Positions 1-6,647 of a DNA stretch of 8,332 nucleotides are shown piece by piece. The translations under genes were made by a program, and so were the position numbers. The notes beneath the pieces were generated by a model that was given only the letters and a program-made list of their open reading frames with translations, ran no database searches and was not told the DNA's origin. Each line of letters opens with the position of its first letter. Positions within the stretch are counted from its first letter, which is position 1. The stretch lies in contig QHVD01000041.1 in assembly GCA_003222235.1 (NCBI GenBank), positions 1 through 8,332 on the forward strand, in the 5' to 3' direction. Source of the stretch: Gemmatimonadota bacterium. GTDB lineage: Bacteria > Gemmatimonadota > Gemmatimonadetes > Gemmatimonadales > GWC2-71-9.

Positions 1-149
1 GACCGGTGGTGCGAGGCGTCGGCCTGGACGTCGAGGAGCTTTACCCCGGGCACGCCCGTGAGGGCGGCCCGGAGCGCGCCGAGGGTCTCGGGGTCTCGCC
101 CTTCGGAGAAGTTCGGCACGCACTCGACGAGAGGCGACGGCATGGTCAT
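1..149 (-). CDS. ftcD: Glutamate formimidoyltransferase, N-terminal part (runs off the left edge)
   Basis: This enzyme moves the formimino group of N-formimidoyl-L-glutamate to tetrahydrofolate, a late step of histidine breakdown in the cytoplasm. Only the first 49 codons are present. The minus-strand reading contains LVECVPNFSEGRD near residues 7-19 and, about 20 residues on, KLLDVQADASHHRS. Both match the conserved start of the family, where VPNFSEGR and LLDv.sD..hnRS help form the folate/substrate site. Two in-frame ATGs are possible, at 149 and 143. The ATG at 149 overlaps the TGA of the upstream monophosphatase gene as ATGA, the same junction style used elsewhere in the window, so I chose it; the ATG at 143 would shorten the protein by two residues. 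Whether a C-terminal cyclodeaminase domain is fused cannot be seen here. The family call is firm despite the short length. Confidence 0.88.
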   Translation of the reverse strand, partial: MTMPSPLVECVPNFSEGRDPETLGALRAALTGVPGVKLLDVQADASHHR

Positions 150-934
150 GCGTCTCTGAGCAAGTCCAGCAGCCAGCGGTGCATCGCCGCGTTGCCGGCG
201 ACGACGGAGCCGTGCCGCAGCACATCTTCCTCGCCCTGGAGCGTCGTCACCACGCCGCCAGCCTCGCGGACGAGCACCACCCCCGCCGCCACGTCCCACG
301 GCGCGAGCGACGGCTCCCAGAACGCGTCGAGGCGCCCGGCCGCGACATCGACGAGGTCCAGCGCGGCCGCGCCCGCGCGCCGGACCCCGCTCGACGCCCG
401 CACCACCGCCGCGAGCTGGCGCAAGTACCGTTCGAATCCTTCCAGCCGCTTGAAGGGAAACCCGGTGCCGATCAGGGCGTGTCTCGGCTCGACGACCGTC
501 GACACCCTGAGCGGGGTGTCGCCGAGCCACGCGCCCTCGCCCGTCGCGCCCGAGTAGATCAGACCTCGCGTCACGTCGCGCACGACCCCCACGGCCAGCG
601 TCCCACGCACCAACGCTCCGACCGACACCGCGTACTGCGGGTAGCCGTGCAGGAAGTTCGTCGTGCCGTCGAGTGGATCCACGATCCACACCACGTCGCC
701 CGATGGGGCTGCGCCGGGCGTCAACTCTTCGCCGACCACCGTCGATCCGGGCACCCCGCTCGTTAGCGTTTCGGCGATCAGTCGCTCCGCCGTGCGATCG
801 GCATCGGTCACGAAATCATGTCGGCCCTTCTCGACCCATTGTCCGGGCGCCGCGGGCGTGAGGCCGCGGAGATAGTCGGCGGCGCGCCCGGCGGCCGTTT
901 TGGCGACATCGACTAAGTCTTTGAGTTCTCGCAC
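146..934 (-). CDS. Inositol monophosphatase family protein (SuhB/HisN-like phosphatase)
   Basis: A Mg2+-dependent sugar/inositol phosphate phosphatase of about 262 residues, the normal length for this family (E. coli SuhB is 267). The three metal-site motifs are present in order: GEE at residues 68-70, WIVDPLDGTTNF with Asp86 and Asp89, and APWDVAAG with Asp214 near the C-terminus. Members hydrolyse myo-inositol-1-phosphate, histidinol phosphate, fructose-1,6-bisphosphate or PAP; the sequence alone does not decide between them. Adjacency to a histidine-degradation gene is not evidence for histidinol phosphatase. The open frame extends upstream to an ATG at 1027, but that would overlap trpS. 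I prefer the GTG at 934, which has a G-rich stretch about 10 nt upstream and gives the usual N-terminus. A GTG at 949 is an alternative. The stop overlaps the ftcD ATG, so the two genes are probably cotranscribed. Confidence 0.9.
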   Translation of the reverse strand: MRELKDLVDVAKTAAGRAADYLRGLTPAAPGQWVEKGRHDFVTDADRTAERLIAETLTSGVPGSTVVGEELTPGAAPSGDVVWIVDPLDGTTNFLHGYPQYAVSVGALVRGTLAVGVVRDVTRGLIYSGATGEGAWLGDTPLRVSTVVEPRHALIGTGFPFKRLEGFERYLRQLAAVVRASSGVRRAGAAALDLVDVAAGRLDAFWEPSLAPWDVAAGVVLVREAGGVVTTLQGEEDVLRHGSVVAGNAAMHRWLLDLLRDA

Positions 935-935
935 C

Positions 936-965
936 TTGCGGCGCCCCACCCCAACGTCGTAGGTT
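936..965 (+). promoter_or_regulatory. Candidate promoter for trpS
   Basis: A TTGCGG at 936-941 and a TAGGTT at 960-965 are separated by 18 nt, in the short gap between divergent genes. The -10 box keeps the TA and the final T of the sigma-70 hexamer and has the same TAGNTT form as the candidate upstream of purA. Transcription would then start near 971-973, only a few nt before the trpS ATG at 975, giving an almost leaderless mRNA. This is a visual match only; the -35 box has only three of six consensus bases. Confidence 0.4.
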
Positions 966-974
966 CTGACCCCT

Positions 975-1991
975 ATGGCGCGCGTCTTCTCGGGGATCCA
1001 GCCCTCCGGGGAGTTGCACATCGGCAACTACCTCGGCGCGGTACAGAACTGGGTCCGGCTCCAGCACCAGCACGACTGCCTGTTCTCGGTCGTGGACCTG
1101 CATGCCATCACGCAGCCGTACGAGCCGGCCGCCCTGGCGCAGCGGACGCTCGACATGGCGATCTCGCTTTACGCCGTCGGGCTCGACCCCGAGCGCTGCA
1201 TCGTATTCGTGCAATCGCAGGTCCCGGAGCATACCGAGCTGAACTGGCTCCTCACTACCGTGACACCGCTCGGGGAGCTCGAGCGGCAGACCCAGTTCAA
1301 GGACAAGTCGCAGCGCCAGGAGAGCGTACCGGCGGGTCTGCTCAACTACCCCGTCCTCCAGGCTGCCGATGTGCTGCTGTACGAGGCCACGCTCGTCCCC
1401 GTCGGGGAGGACCAGCTCCAGCACCTCGAGCTGATGCGGGAGATCGCGCGCCGCTGGAACTCCCGCTTCGCGAACGGGCGGGCCGCGGAGCGCGGGGAGG
1501 GCTTCGGGTTCCCCGAGCCGCAGGCCCTGCTCTCGACGGCGAAGCGCGTCCTCGGGCTCGACGGCCAGGCCAAGATGTCGAAGAGCTTGGGGAACACCAT
1601 CGGCCTCTTCGAAACCCCGGAAACGATCTGGGAGAAGCTCAAGCCCGCGGCGACCGATCCCGCCCGCGTGACCCGCCGTGATCCCGGCAACCCCGATATC
1701 TGCAACATCTTCACCATCCACCAGGGCTTCTCACCTCCGGAGACCCAGGCGCTGGTGGCTCGCAACTGCCGTACCGCCGGTTGGGGATGCCTCGACTGCA
1801 AGCGGGTGCTCGCGGACAATATGATAGCCGCGCTCACTCCCGTGCGCGAGCGGGCGCAGGAGCTCCGGAGCCAGCCGCGACGCGTGGGGGAGACCCTGCG
1901 CGCCGGTGCCGCCAAGGCGCGCGCCATCGCCCGCCGGACCATGGAGCGCGTGCGGCGGCGCATGGGGCTCCTGGAAGGGGCGCGGGTATGA
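975..1991 (+). CDS. trpS: Tryptophan--tRNA ligase
   Basis: A class I aminoacyl-tRNA synthetase that charges tRNA-Trp in the cytoplasm. At 338 residues it has the usual bacterial length. The N-terminus reads FSGIQPSGELHIGN, with the HIGH-type ATP motif at residues 15-18, and the second ATP motif KMSKS is exact at residues 200-204. Between them sit the family signatures VPEHTELNW, QFKDKS and PVGEDQLQHLEL, which line the Trp/adenylate pocket. A GWGCLDCK segment (Cys272, Cys275) leads into the C-terminal helical anticodon-binding part, as in many bacterial TrpS. The ATG at 975 gives the canonical N-terminus with no extension. No clear Shine-Dalgarno precedes it, in keeping with a very short leader. 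The stop overlaps the next start as ATGA at 1988-1991. It is the first gene of the plus-strand series and lies divergent to the monophosphatase. Confidence 0.97.
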   Translation: MARVFSGIQPSGELHIGNYLGAVQNWVRLQHQHDCLFSVVDLHAITQPYEPAALAQRTLDMAISLYAVGLDPERCIVFVQSQVPEHTELNWLLTTVTPLGELERQTQFKDKSQRQESVPAGLLNYPVLQAADVLLYEATLVPVGEDQLQHLELMREIARRWNSRFANGRAAERGEGFGFPEPQALLSTAKRVLGLDGQAKMSKSLGNTIGLFETPETIWEKLKPAATDPARVTRRDPGNPDICNIFTIHQGFSPPETQALVARNCRTAGWGCLDCKRVLADNMIAALTPVRERAQELRSQPRRVGETLRAGAAKARAIARRTMERVRRRMGLLEGARV

Positions 1992-2662
1992 CGCAGGAGC
2001 TCGTCGGTCGCATCGTGGAGGTGCTCCGCCTCCAGTTGTTGCTGCAACTGATCCTGGCGGTTCTTCTCGGGGGCGTCGTCGGCCTCGAGCGCGAGGTCAG
2101 CGGGAAGCCCGCGGGCCTGCGCACCAATATCCTGATCTGCGTGGGAGCTGCGCTGTTCACCACGCTGTCGTTCACCATGTCGCTGGGCCGCGGCGACCCC
2201 GCCCGGGTCGCCGCCCAGATTCTGCCCGGAGTGGGCTTCATCGGCGCGGGGACCATCCTGCACACCCGAGGCGCGGTGACGGGCCTGACCAGCGCCGCCA
2301 CGATCTGGGTGGTGGCTGCAATCGGTATGGCGCTCGGCGCCGGGGCGTATATGGAAGCGATCGGCGCCACCCTCCTCGTCGTGGCCGTGCTGCAGGGCCT
2401 GCGCCACGTCGAGCGGCTCGTGGGGCGCGCATCCGCCCAGAGCCACCTCGTGATCCACGCCAAGCCCGAGCCGACCGCGCTGGAAGAGCTCGAGGCGCTG
2501 GTGCGGCAGACGGGGCTCGAGATCGAGAGCGAATCGTCCCGGCGGGAGAACGTGGACCTCGTGGTCGAATTCGAGCTGCGCGGGCCCAAGCGCCTGCACG
2601 ACGAGCTGCTCGTAAGCGTGGTCCGCCATCCGGCCGTCCGGGCCGTCTCGACGGGGGAGTGA
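1988..2662 (+). CDS. MgtC/SapB family inner-membrane protein
   Basis: A 224-residue membrane protein. The N-terminal half carries about five hydrophobic segments, near residues 13-32, 44-65, 74-92, 99-119 and 123-138. The family signatures are clear: GLERE at 32-36, GLRTN at 43-47, and ILPGVGFIGAGTI at 78-90 followed by VTGLTSAATIWVVAAIG. Residues from about 150 form a soluble tail, like the ACT-like cytoplasmic domain of longer MgtC proteins. Salmonella MgtC is needed for growth in low Mg2+ and inside macrophages and acts on the F1Fo ATP synthase. Family members in free-living bacteria have uncertain roles, so I give no gene symbol. The ATG overlaps the trpS TGA (ATGA), and a G-rich GGAAGGGG at 1973-1980 sits 7 nt upstream as a good ribosome site. 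The end overlaps the next GTG by 4 nt. Confidence 0.93.
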   Translation: MTQELVGRIVEVLRLQLLLQLILAVLLGGVVGLEREVSGKPAGLRTNILICVGAALFTTLSFTMSLGRGDPARVAAQILPGVGFIGAGTILHTRGAVTGLTSAATIWVVAAIGMALGAGAYMEAIGATLLVVAVLQGLRHVERLVGRASAQSHLVIHAKPEPTALEELEALVRQTGLEIESESSRRENVDLVVEFELRGPKRLHDELLVSVVRHPAVRAVSTGE

Positions 2663-3605
2663 CGCGGCGCCTCGTGATCGATCTCGCCTCGCCGCGCCTG
2701 GCGTGGCGAGCGCCGGCTTCCGTCGTGCAGGCGATCCGCCAAGCGCTCGGCGGCGGGTGGGAGGTGGTGGAGGTCCGCGCCCCCGCCGCTTCGGACGGCG
2801 ACGGAGGATCGGGCAGCGCCGAGGCGGTCGATGCCGTCCGGGGTGCCGAAATCTATTTCGGCTACGGCGTGCCGGCGGGAGTCGTGGAGGCGGCGCGCGC
2901 AACCCTCCGCTGGGCCCACAGCGGTTCGGCGGGCGTCGCCGCCACCAACTCAGCGGTCCTGCATGCGGAGCCGATCGCCGACTGGGTGATCGCGGCGATC
3001 GCCTACTTCGTCAGGGGCCTCGACCGGATGCGCGAGGCGCAGCTCCTGGAGCGGTGGGCGAAGGAGGAGTTCGCCGACCTCGGGGTTCCGGTGCGCGAGT
3101 TCGGCGAGTTGCGCGTCGGAGTGCTCGGGCTGGGCGGCATCGGCAGCGCCGTGGCGCGCCGGGCGCTCGCTCTCGGGATGAGCGTGGCGGGCGTGCGGCG
3201 CCGGCCGGAGCGGGGCGGGCCCGCAGGGACGCGCTGGGTGGCCGGGCTGGCCGAGCTCCCGCGCCTCGCCGCGGAGAGCGACTGCCTGGTCATCGGCGCC
3301 CCGCACACGGTGGAGACCCGCGGAGCCGTGAATCGGGCGATCCTGGATCGCCTTCCCGCGGACGCGGTCGTGGTCAACGCGTCCCGCGGCACCCTGCTGG
3401 ATGAGGCCGCGCTGCTCGACCTGCTCGACCGGGGGCGGCTGCGCGGCGCGGCGCTCGATGTGTTCTCGGTCGAGCCGCTCCCTTCGGGGCATCCGTTCTG
3501 GCGCCACCCGCGGGTGCTCGTGAGCCCGCATGTGGCGGCGATCACCGGGCGGTTCTGGGAGCGTGAGGCAGGTCTCATGGTGCAGAACATCCGGCGCTAT
3601 CTTAG
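2659..3605 (+). CDS. D-isomer 2-hydroxyacid dehydrogenase (glyoxylate/hydroxypyruvate reductase-like), 3' end frame uncertain
   Basis: An NAD(P)-dependent oxidoreductase that interconverts 2-oxo acids and D-2-hydroxy acids. The Rossmann motif GLGGIG lies at residues 157-162. The catalytic set is complete: Arg243 in NASRGTLLDE, Glu272 in DVFSVEPLP and His291 in SPHVAA. The second beta strand ends in VRRRPE rather than an Asp, which suggests NADP(H) over NAD(H). The GTG at 2659 overlaps the mgtC TGA (GTGA); a GTG at 2674 is an alternative. The family-like sequence ends around NIRRYL (residue 315, about 3603), a normal length. In this frame, however, no stop occurs until TGA 4276-4278, and everything after about 3615 is an out-of-frame reading of pilT. 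A TAG at 3603-3605, in the next frame, overlaps the pilT GTG. I set the end there on the assumption that one base is missing near 3600. The product is certain; the exact end is not. Confidence 0.8.
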
Positions 3606-4828
3606 TGGACGAGAAGTCCAAGGGCGCCCGCGCCAGCGCCGCCACGACGCACCAGCGCGGGATCGAGCAGATCATCAAGGCGGCGATCGACCGCAACGCG
3701 TCCGACCTCCACATCAAGGCGGGGGACGTGTTCCGCGCCAGGATCAACGGCACGCTCGTGCCGCTCACGAAGCAGCGCCTCACCCCGGAGCAGACCAAAG
3801 CCATCGCGCTGCGCCTGATCCCGAACGACGAGGACCGGGCGCGCATCGACCGGGTGCGCGATTACGACTGCTCGTGGGGCATGCCCGGAGTCGGGCGCTT
3901 CCGCGTGAATATCCTGCGCCAGCGCTCGTCGTTCATGATCGTCATGCGGGTCATCCCCTTCGATGTTCCGACGTTCGGCTCGCTGAAGCTGCCGCCGGTG
4001 CTCGGCACGTTGGCCGCGGCCGACCTGGGGATGATCCTGGTCGCGGGCGCGTCGGGCTCGGGGAAGACCTCGACGATGGCGGCGCTGGTGAACCACATCA
4101 ACCAGACCCAACGCAAGCACGTCGTGACGCTCGAGAACCCAATCGAATTCCTGCACCGCGACATCAACTCCTCGGTGACCCAGCGGGAGATCGGCGTGGA
4201 CACGGACGACGTCAACCGGGGGCTGCGGGCCGCGCTGCGCCAGGACCCCGACGTGGTCGTGATCGGCGAGGTGCGTGACGCCCTGACCATCGACACCGCG
4301 ATGAAGGCGGTTGAGACGGGCCACCTCGTGATCTCGACGCTCCCCACGCCGGACGTAGTGACGACCGTGAGCCGGGCCGTGGGGTTGTTCCCGCCGGAAG
4401 AGCAGGAGATCGCGCGCCAGCGTCTCGCCGAGGCGCTCCATTCGGTCATCGCCCAGCGTCTCCTCCCCCGGGCCGACGGGCAGGGCCGGATCGCCGCCGT
4501 CGAGATCCTGATCTGCACCGATGCCGTCCGCGACCTGATCAAAGACGCGAACCGTACCTCCGATATCCCCGACCACATGCGGGAGGCCCGCGAGGAGCAT
4601 GGGATGCAGACCTTCCACCAGCACCTCCTGGACCTCGTCGCCGAGGGTGCCGTGAGCTACGAGACGGCGCTCGCGGCCGCGTCGTATCCGGCGGAGTTCG
4701 AGCGAGAGGGGCGGAAGCTGCGCCGGGTCGCCCGGCTCGCGACGCCGGCCCAGGTCGTAAAGCCCGGGGTTGCCGACCCGGCGGCCGGACTCACGGACGA
4801 CCTGTCGGGCCTGCTCCCGGACCAGTGA
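3605..4828 (+). CDS. PilT/PilU-like type IV pilus secretion ATPase with altered His box
   Basis: A 407-residue GspE/PilT-family ATPase, of the type that powers pilus retraction at the inner face of the membrane. The PAS-like N-domain starts with IEQIIKAAIDRNASDLHIKAGD. Walker A is GASGSGKT at residues 148-155, and the Asp box lies in TLENPIEFLHRD. Walker B ends at Glu222 in VVVIGEVRD. The ALHSVIAQRLLP and AVRDLIKDAN segments match the C-terminal conserved motifs. The His box reads GHLVISTLPTPD: His240 is kept, but the second conserved His of TLHT is Pro247 (CCC at 4343-4345), which could weaken ATPase activity or mark a divergent paralogue. The GTG at 3605 is chosen because it precedes the first conserved block by about 18 residues and forms TAGTG with a stop in a neighbouring frame; no strong ribosome site is seen. 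The stop overlaps the next GTG (GTGA). No other pilus gene is in the window. Confidence 0.9.
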   Translation: MDEKSKGARASAATTHQRGIEQIIKAAIDRNASDLHIKAGDVFRARINGTLVPLTKQRLTPEQTKAIALRLIPNDEDRARIDRVRDYDCSWGMPGVGRFRVNILRQRSSFMIVMRVIPFDVPTFGSLKLPPVLGTLAAADLGMILVAGASGSGKTSTMAALVNHINQTQRKHVVTLENPIEFLHRDINSSVTQREIGVDTDDVNRGLRAALRQDPDVVVIGEVRDALTIDTAMKAVETGHLVISTLPTPDVVTTVSRAVGLFPPEEQEIARQRLAEALHSVIAQRLLPRADGQGRIAAVEILICTDAVRDLIKDANRTSDIPDHMREAREEHGMQTFHQHLLDLVAEGAVSYETALAAASYPAEFEREGRKLRRVARLATPAQVVKPGVADPAAGLTDDLSGLLPDQ

Positions 4829-5706
4829 CCGAGCGGCAGCTCGCGGGGGTGCTCGCCCCGATCACCACGCCGTTCGACCGCGTCACGGGCGACGTTGCGC
4901 CGGTGCATCTCCGGCAAAACGTGGTCCGGCTGATCGAGGCGGGGCTGGACGGCGTCGTCGTGGCAGGCTCGACGGGTGAAGGGCCCCTGCTCGATTCCGA
5001 CGAGCAGCGGCGCATCGTGGGTTGGGTGCGCGACGTGCTTCCCGACGGCCGCTGGCTCCTGGCCGGGACCGGCGCCGAATCCACGCGCCAGGCGGTGGCG
5101 CTCACCCTGGCTGCGGCGGCCGAGGGAGCGGACGCGGTGCTGGTGCGCCCGCCGGCGTTCTTCGCGCCGAGCACCTCGCCCGCGAGCCTCGTCGATCACT
5201 TCCGCGCCGTGGCGGACGCGAGCCCCGTGCCGCTGTTGGTCTACAACATCCCCAAGTACACGCATCTCCCGGTCGCGGCCGGGTTGCTGCAGCAGCTCGC
5301 CGCCCACGGCAACATCGTCGGCGTCAAGGATTCTTCCGGCGACCCCAAGAACCTGGCGGCCTACCGGGACGCCGTTCGCGAATGGTCGGTGTTCGTCGGC
5401 TCCGGCTCGCTGCTCTACGCGGCGCTCGAGCTGGGGTGCGACGGCGGCATCCTCGCCGTCGCCTGCTTCGCGGCGGGGTTGTGCGCCGAGATCCGCGCCG
5501 CGTTCCGGGCGGGCGAGCGCACCCGTGCGGGCGCCCTCCAGGAGCGGCTCGTCCCGCTCGACAAGGAGATCGTCGCGAAGCTCGGGCCGGTGGGCGTGAA
5601 GGCGGCGATGGATGCCGCAGGGCTGTATGGCGGGCCGGTTCGGGCGCCGCTCGCCGGGCTGCCGCCGGCCGACCGGGAGCGCGTGGCGAAGCTCGTCTGC
5701 GGGTGA
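4825..5706 (+). CDS. DHDPS/NAL superfamily class I aldolase, most like 4-hydroxy-2-oxoglutarate aldolase
   Basis: A 293-residue TIM-barrel Schiff-base aldolase of the DapA superfamily. Visible are GSTGE at residues 48-52, YNIPKYT with Tyr140, and GVKDSSGD with the Schiff-base Lys168. True dihydrodipicolinate synthases have YNVPxRT, whose Arg binds the aspartate-semialdehyde carboxylate; here that position is Tyr. They also have a TPYY segment, whose tyrosine takes part in proton relay; here it reads RPPAFFAP. Several stretches resemble animal HOGA1, namely LLAGTGAEST, NIVGVKDSSGD and GLYGGPVRAPL. I therefore favour 4-hydroxy-2-oxoglutarate aldolase (giving pyruvate and glyoxylate) or another 2-oxo acid lyase over DapA; many annotation pipelines would still label it dapA. 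The GTG start overlaps the pilT TGA, and the end overlaps the peptidase GTG. The hydroxyacid dehydrogenase two genes upstream could reduce a glyoxylate product. Confidence 0.88.
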   Translation: MTERQLAGVLAPITTPFDRVTGDVAPVHLRQNVVRLIEAGLDGVVVAGSTGEGPLLDSDEQRRIVGWVRDVLPDGRWLLAGTGAESTRQAVALTLAAAAEGADAVLVRPPAFFAPSTSPASLVDHFRAVADASPVPLLVYNIPKYTHLPVAAGLLQQLAAHGNIVGVKDSSGDPKNLAAYRDAVREWSVFVGSGSLLYAALELGCDGGILAVACFAAGLCAEIRAAFRAGERTRAGALQERLVPLDKEIVAKLGPVGVKAAMDAAGLYGGPVRAPLAGLPPADRERVAKLVCG

Positions 5707-6605
5707 GAGACTACCACGGACTGCTTGCCGAGATCGCCAGACCCCGTCTCGTCGGCACTCCGGAGCACGCGCGCGTCCGTGAGGTCCTGAAGGCGGAGCT
5801 CGCCGAGCGGGGCTTCGTCGTCATGGAGCACCGCTTCACAGCCTGGTCGCTGCTCCACCGCCTGGGGCGAGCGCCGCTCGAGGGCGTCAACCTGATCGCG
5901 GTGCGCCCGCGGACGCGCGTCGCGGTGTGGCTCGCGGCGCACTACGACTCCAAGGGGCAGCCGATCTCGATGGCGACGCGCCTCCTCGCCGTGGGGCTCC
6001 TGATGCTGGGAGCTCTGGAGCTAGGGCAGCTCGCCGTCCGCAAGGTGCTCGGATCCTGGCACGCCGGCGTGGTCGACGCAGCGCTGGGCGCGGCGGGTGT
6101 CCTCGGCGCCGTGATGCTCTCGGGCAACCGCGTCACGAACGAGTCCCCCGGCGCGCTCGACAACGCGTCCGGCATCGTCACCATGCTCGCGGTGGTGGAC
6201 GCCCTCCCTCCCGCTTCCGGGGTCGGCGTGATCTTGCCCGACGCCGAGGAGTACGGCTTGCTGGGCGCGAGAGCGCTCGCGCGAGAGCGGAGCGCGCTTC
6301 TCCAGGACACCGCCGTCCTCAACTTCGACGGGATCGACGACCGCGGCGAGACGATCGCGTTGGTGCATCGCGCCGGGCCCCTGGTCGGGCGGATCGCCCG
6401 GGCTCTTGGGGGCCGGCGTGCCCGGTGGCTTCCGGTGGTCGTGGACGGGCTCGCGCTCGCGAAGGGCGCGCGGGAGTGCGTCACGATCATGCGGGGCGAC
6501 TGGAGGACGGCGCGCCTGGTGCACACGCCCCGCGATGGAGCGGAGCGGTTGACGCTGCAGGGGAGCAGGGAGGTCGCTCGAGCGGTGGCGGCGGCGCTGC
6601 GTTGA
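5703..6605 (+). CDS. M28 family zinc peptidase with an internal hydrophobic segment pair
   Basis: A 300-residue protein with the complete metal and catalytic set of M28 aminopeptidases: His80 and Asp82 in AAHYDSKGQ, Asp153 in GALDNASG, Glu182-Glu183 in PDAEEYG, Asp209 in NFDGID and His274 in LVHTPRD. The family binds two Zn2+ and removes N-terminal residues from peptides. Between His80 and Asp153, where the ordinary fold has a short connection, there are two hydrophobic stretches near residues 93-113 and 121-138. These could be a membrane hairpin that anchors the enzyme. No N-terminal signal peptide or lipobox is visible, so the side of the membrane on which the active site lies is unclear. 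The GTG at 5703 overlaps the aldolase TGA. It is the last gene of the plus-strand series, with a terminator-like hairpin 43 nt after its stop. Substrate unknown. Confidence 0.85.
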   Translation: MRDYHGLLAEIARPRLVGTPEHARVREVLKAELAERGFVVMEHRFTAWSLLHRLGRAPLEGVNLIAVRPRTRVAVWLAAHYDSKGQPISMATRLLAVGLLMLGALELGQLAVRKVLGSWHAGVVDAALGAAGVLGAVMLSGNRVTNESPGALDNASGIVTMLAVVDALPPASGVGVILPDAEEYGLLGARALARERSALLQDTAVLNFDGIDDRGETIALVHRAGPLVGRIARALGGRRARWLPVVVDGLALAKGARECVTIMRGDWRTARLVHTPRDGAERLTLQGSREVARAVAAALR

Positions 6606-6630
6606 CGGCCCCCAACGTCCGGCCTAGCTT
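6602..6630 (+). promoter_or_regulatory. Candidate promoter for purA-ypdA
   Basis: TTGACG at 6602-6607 (five of six bases of the -35 consensus) and TAGCTT at 6625-6630 are 17 nt apart, the ideal sigma-70 spacing. The -35 box overlaps the stop codon of the peptidase gene. The -10 box has the same TAGNTT form as the trpS candidate. Transcription would begin near 6637, so the hairpin and T-tract at 6648-6673 would lie inside the purA leader. Identified by eye only. Confidence 0.5.
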
Positions 6631-6647
6631 TCGCCGGAGGATACTTC

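Noticed and set aside
146..1027. The upstream ATG at 1027 for the monophosphatase
   Set aside because: It would overlap the start of trpS by 53 nt and add 31 residues with no family similarity.
1346..2902. Long antisense open frames opposite trpS and mgtC, and similar ones elsewhere on both strands
   Set aside because: Stop codons are rare in DNA this GC-rich. These frames show no conserved motifs, and each faces a well-supported gene.
1906..4278. A single long plus-strand open frame spanning mgtC, the dehydrogenase and half of pilT
   Set aside because: Only its middle part (2659 to about 3603) has recognisable protein sequence. The ends are low-complexity Arg/Ala/Gly/Pro readings of other genes, so it is not a fusion protein.
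4825..5706. Calling the aldolase dapA (lysine biosynthesis)
   Set aside because: The substrate-binding Arg after YNxP is missing and the TPYY segment is replaced, while several stretches match HOGA-type enzymes.
6265..6289. An 11-bp direct repeat GCGCGAGAGCG with palindromic character
   Set aside because: It lies within the peptidase gene and is explained by Ala/Arg/Glu codons of GARALARERS; there are no further copies nearby.
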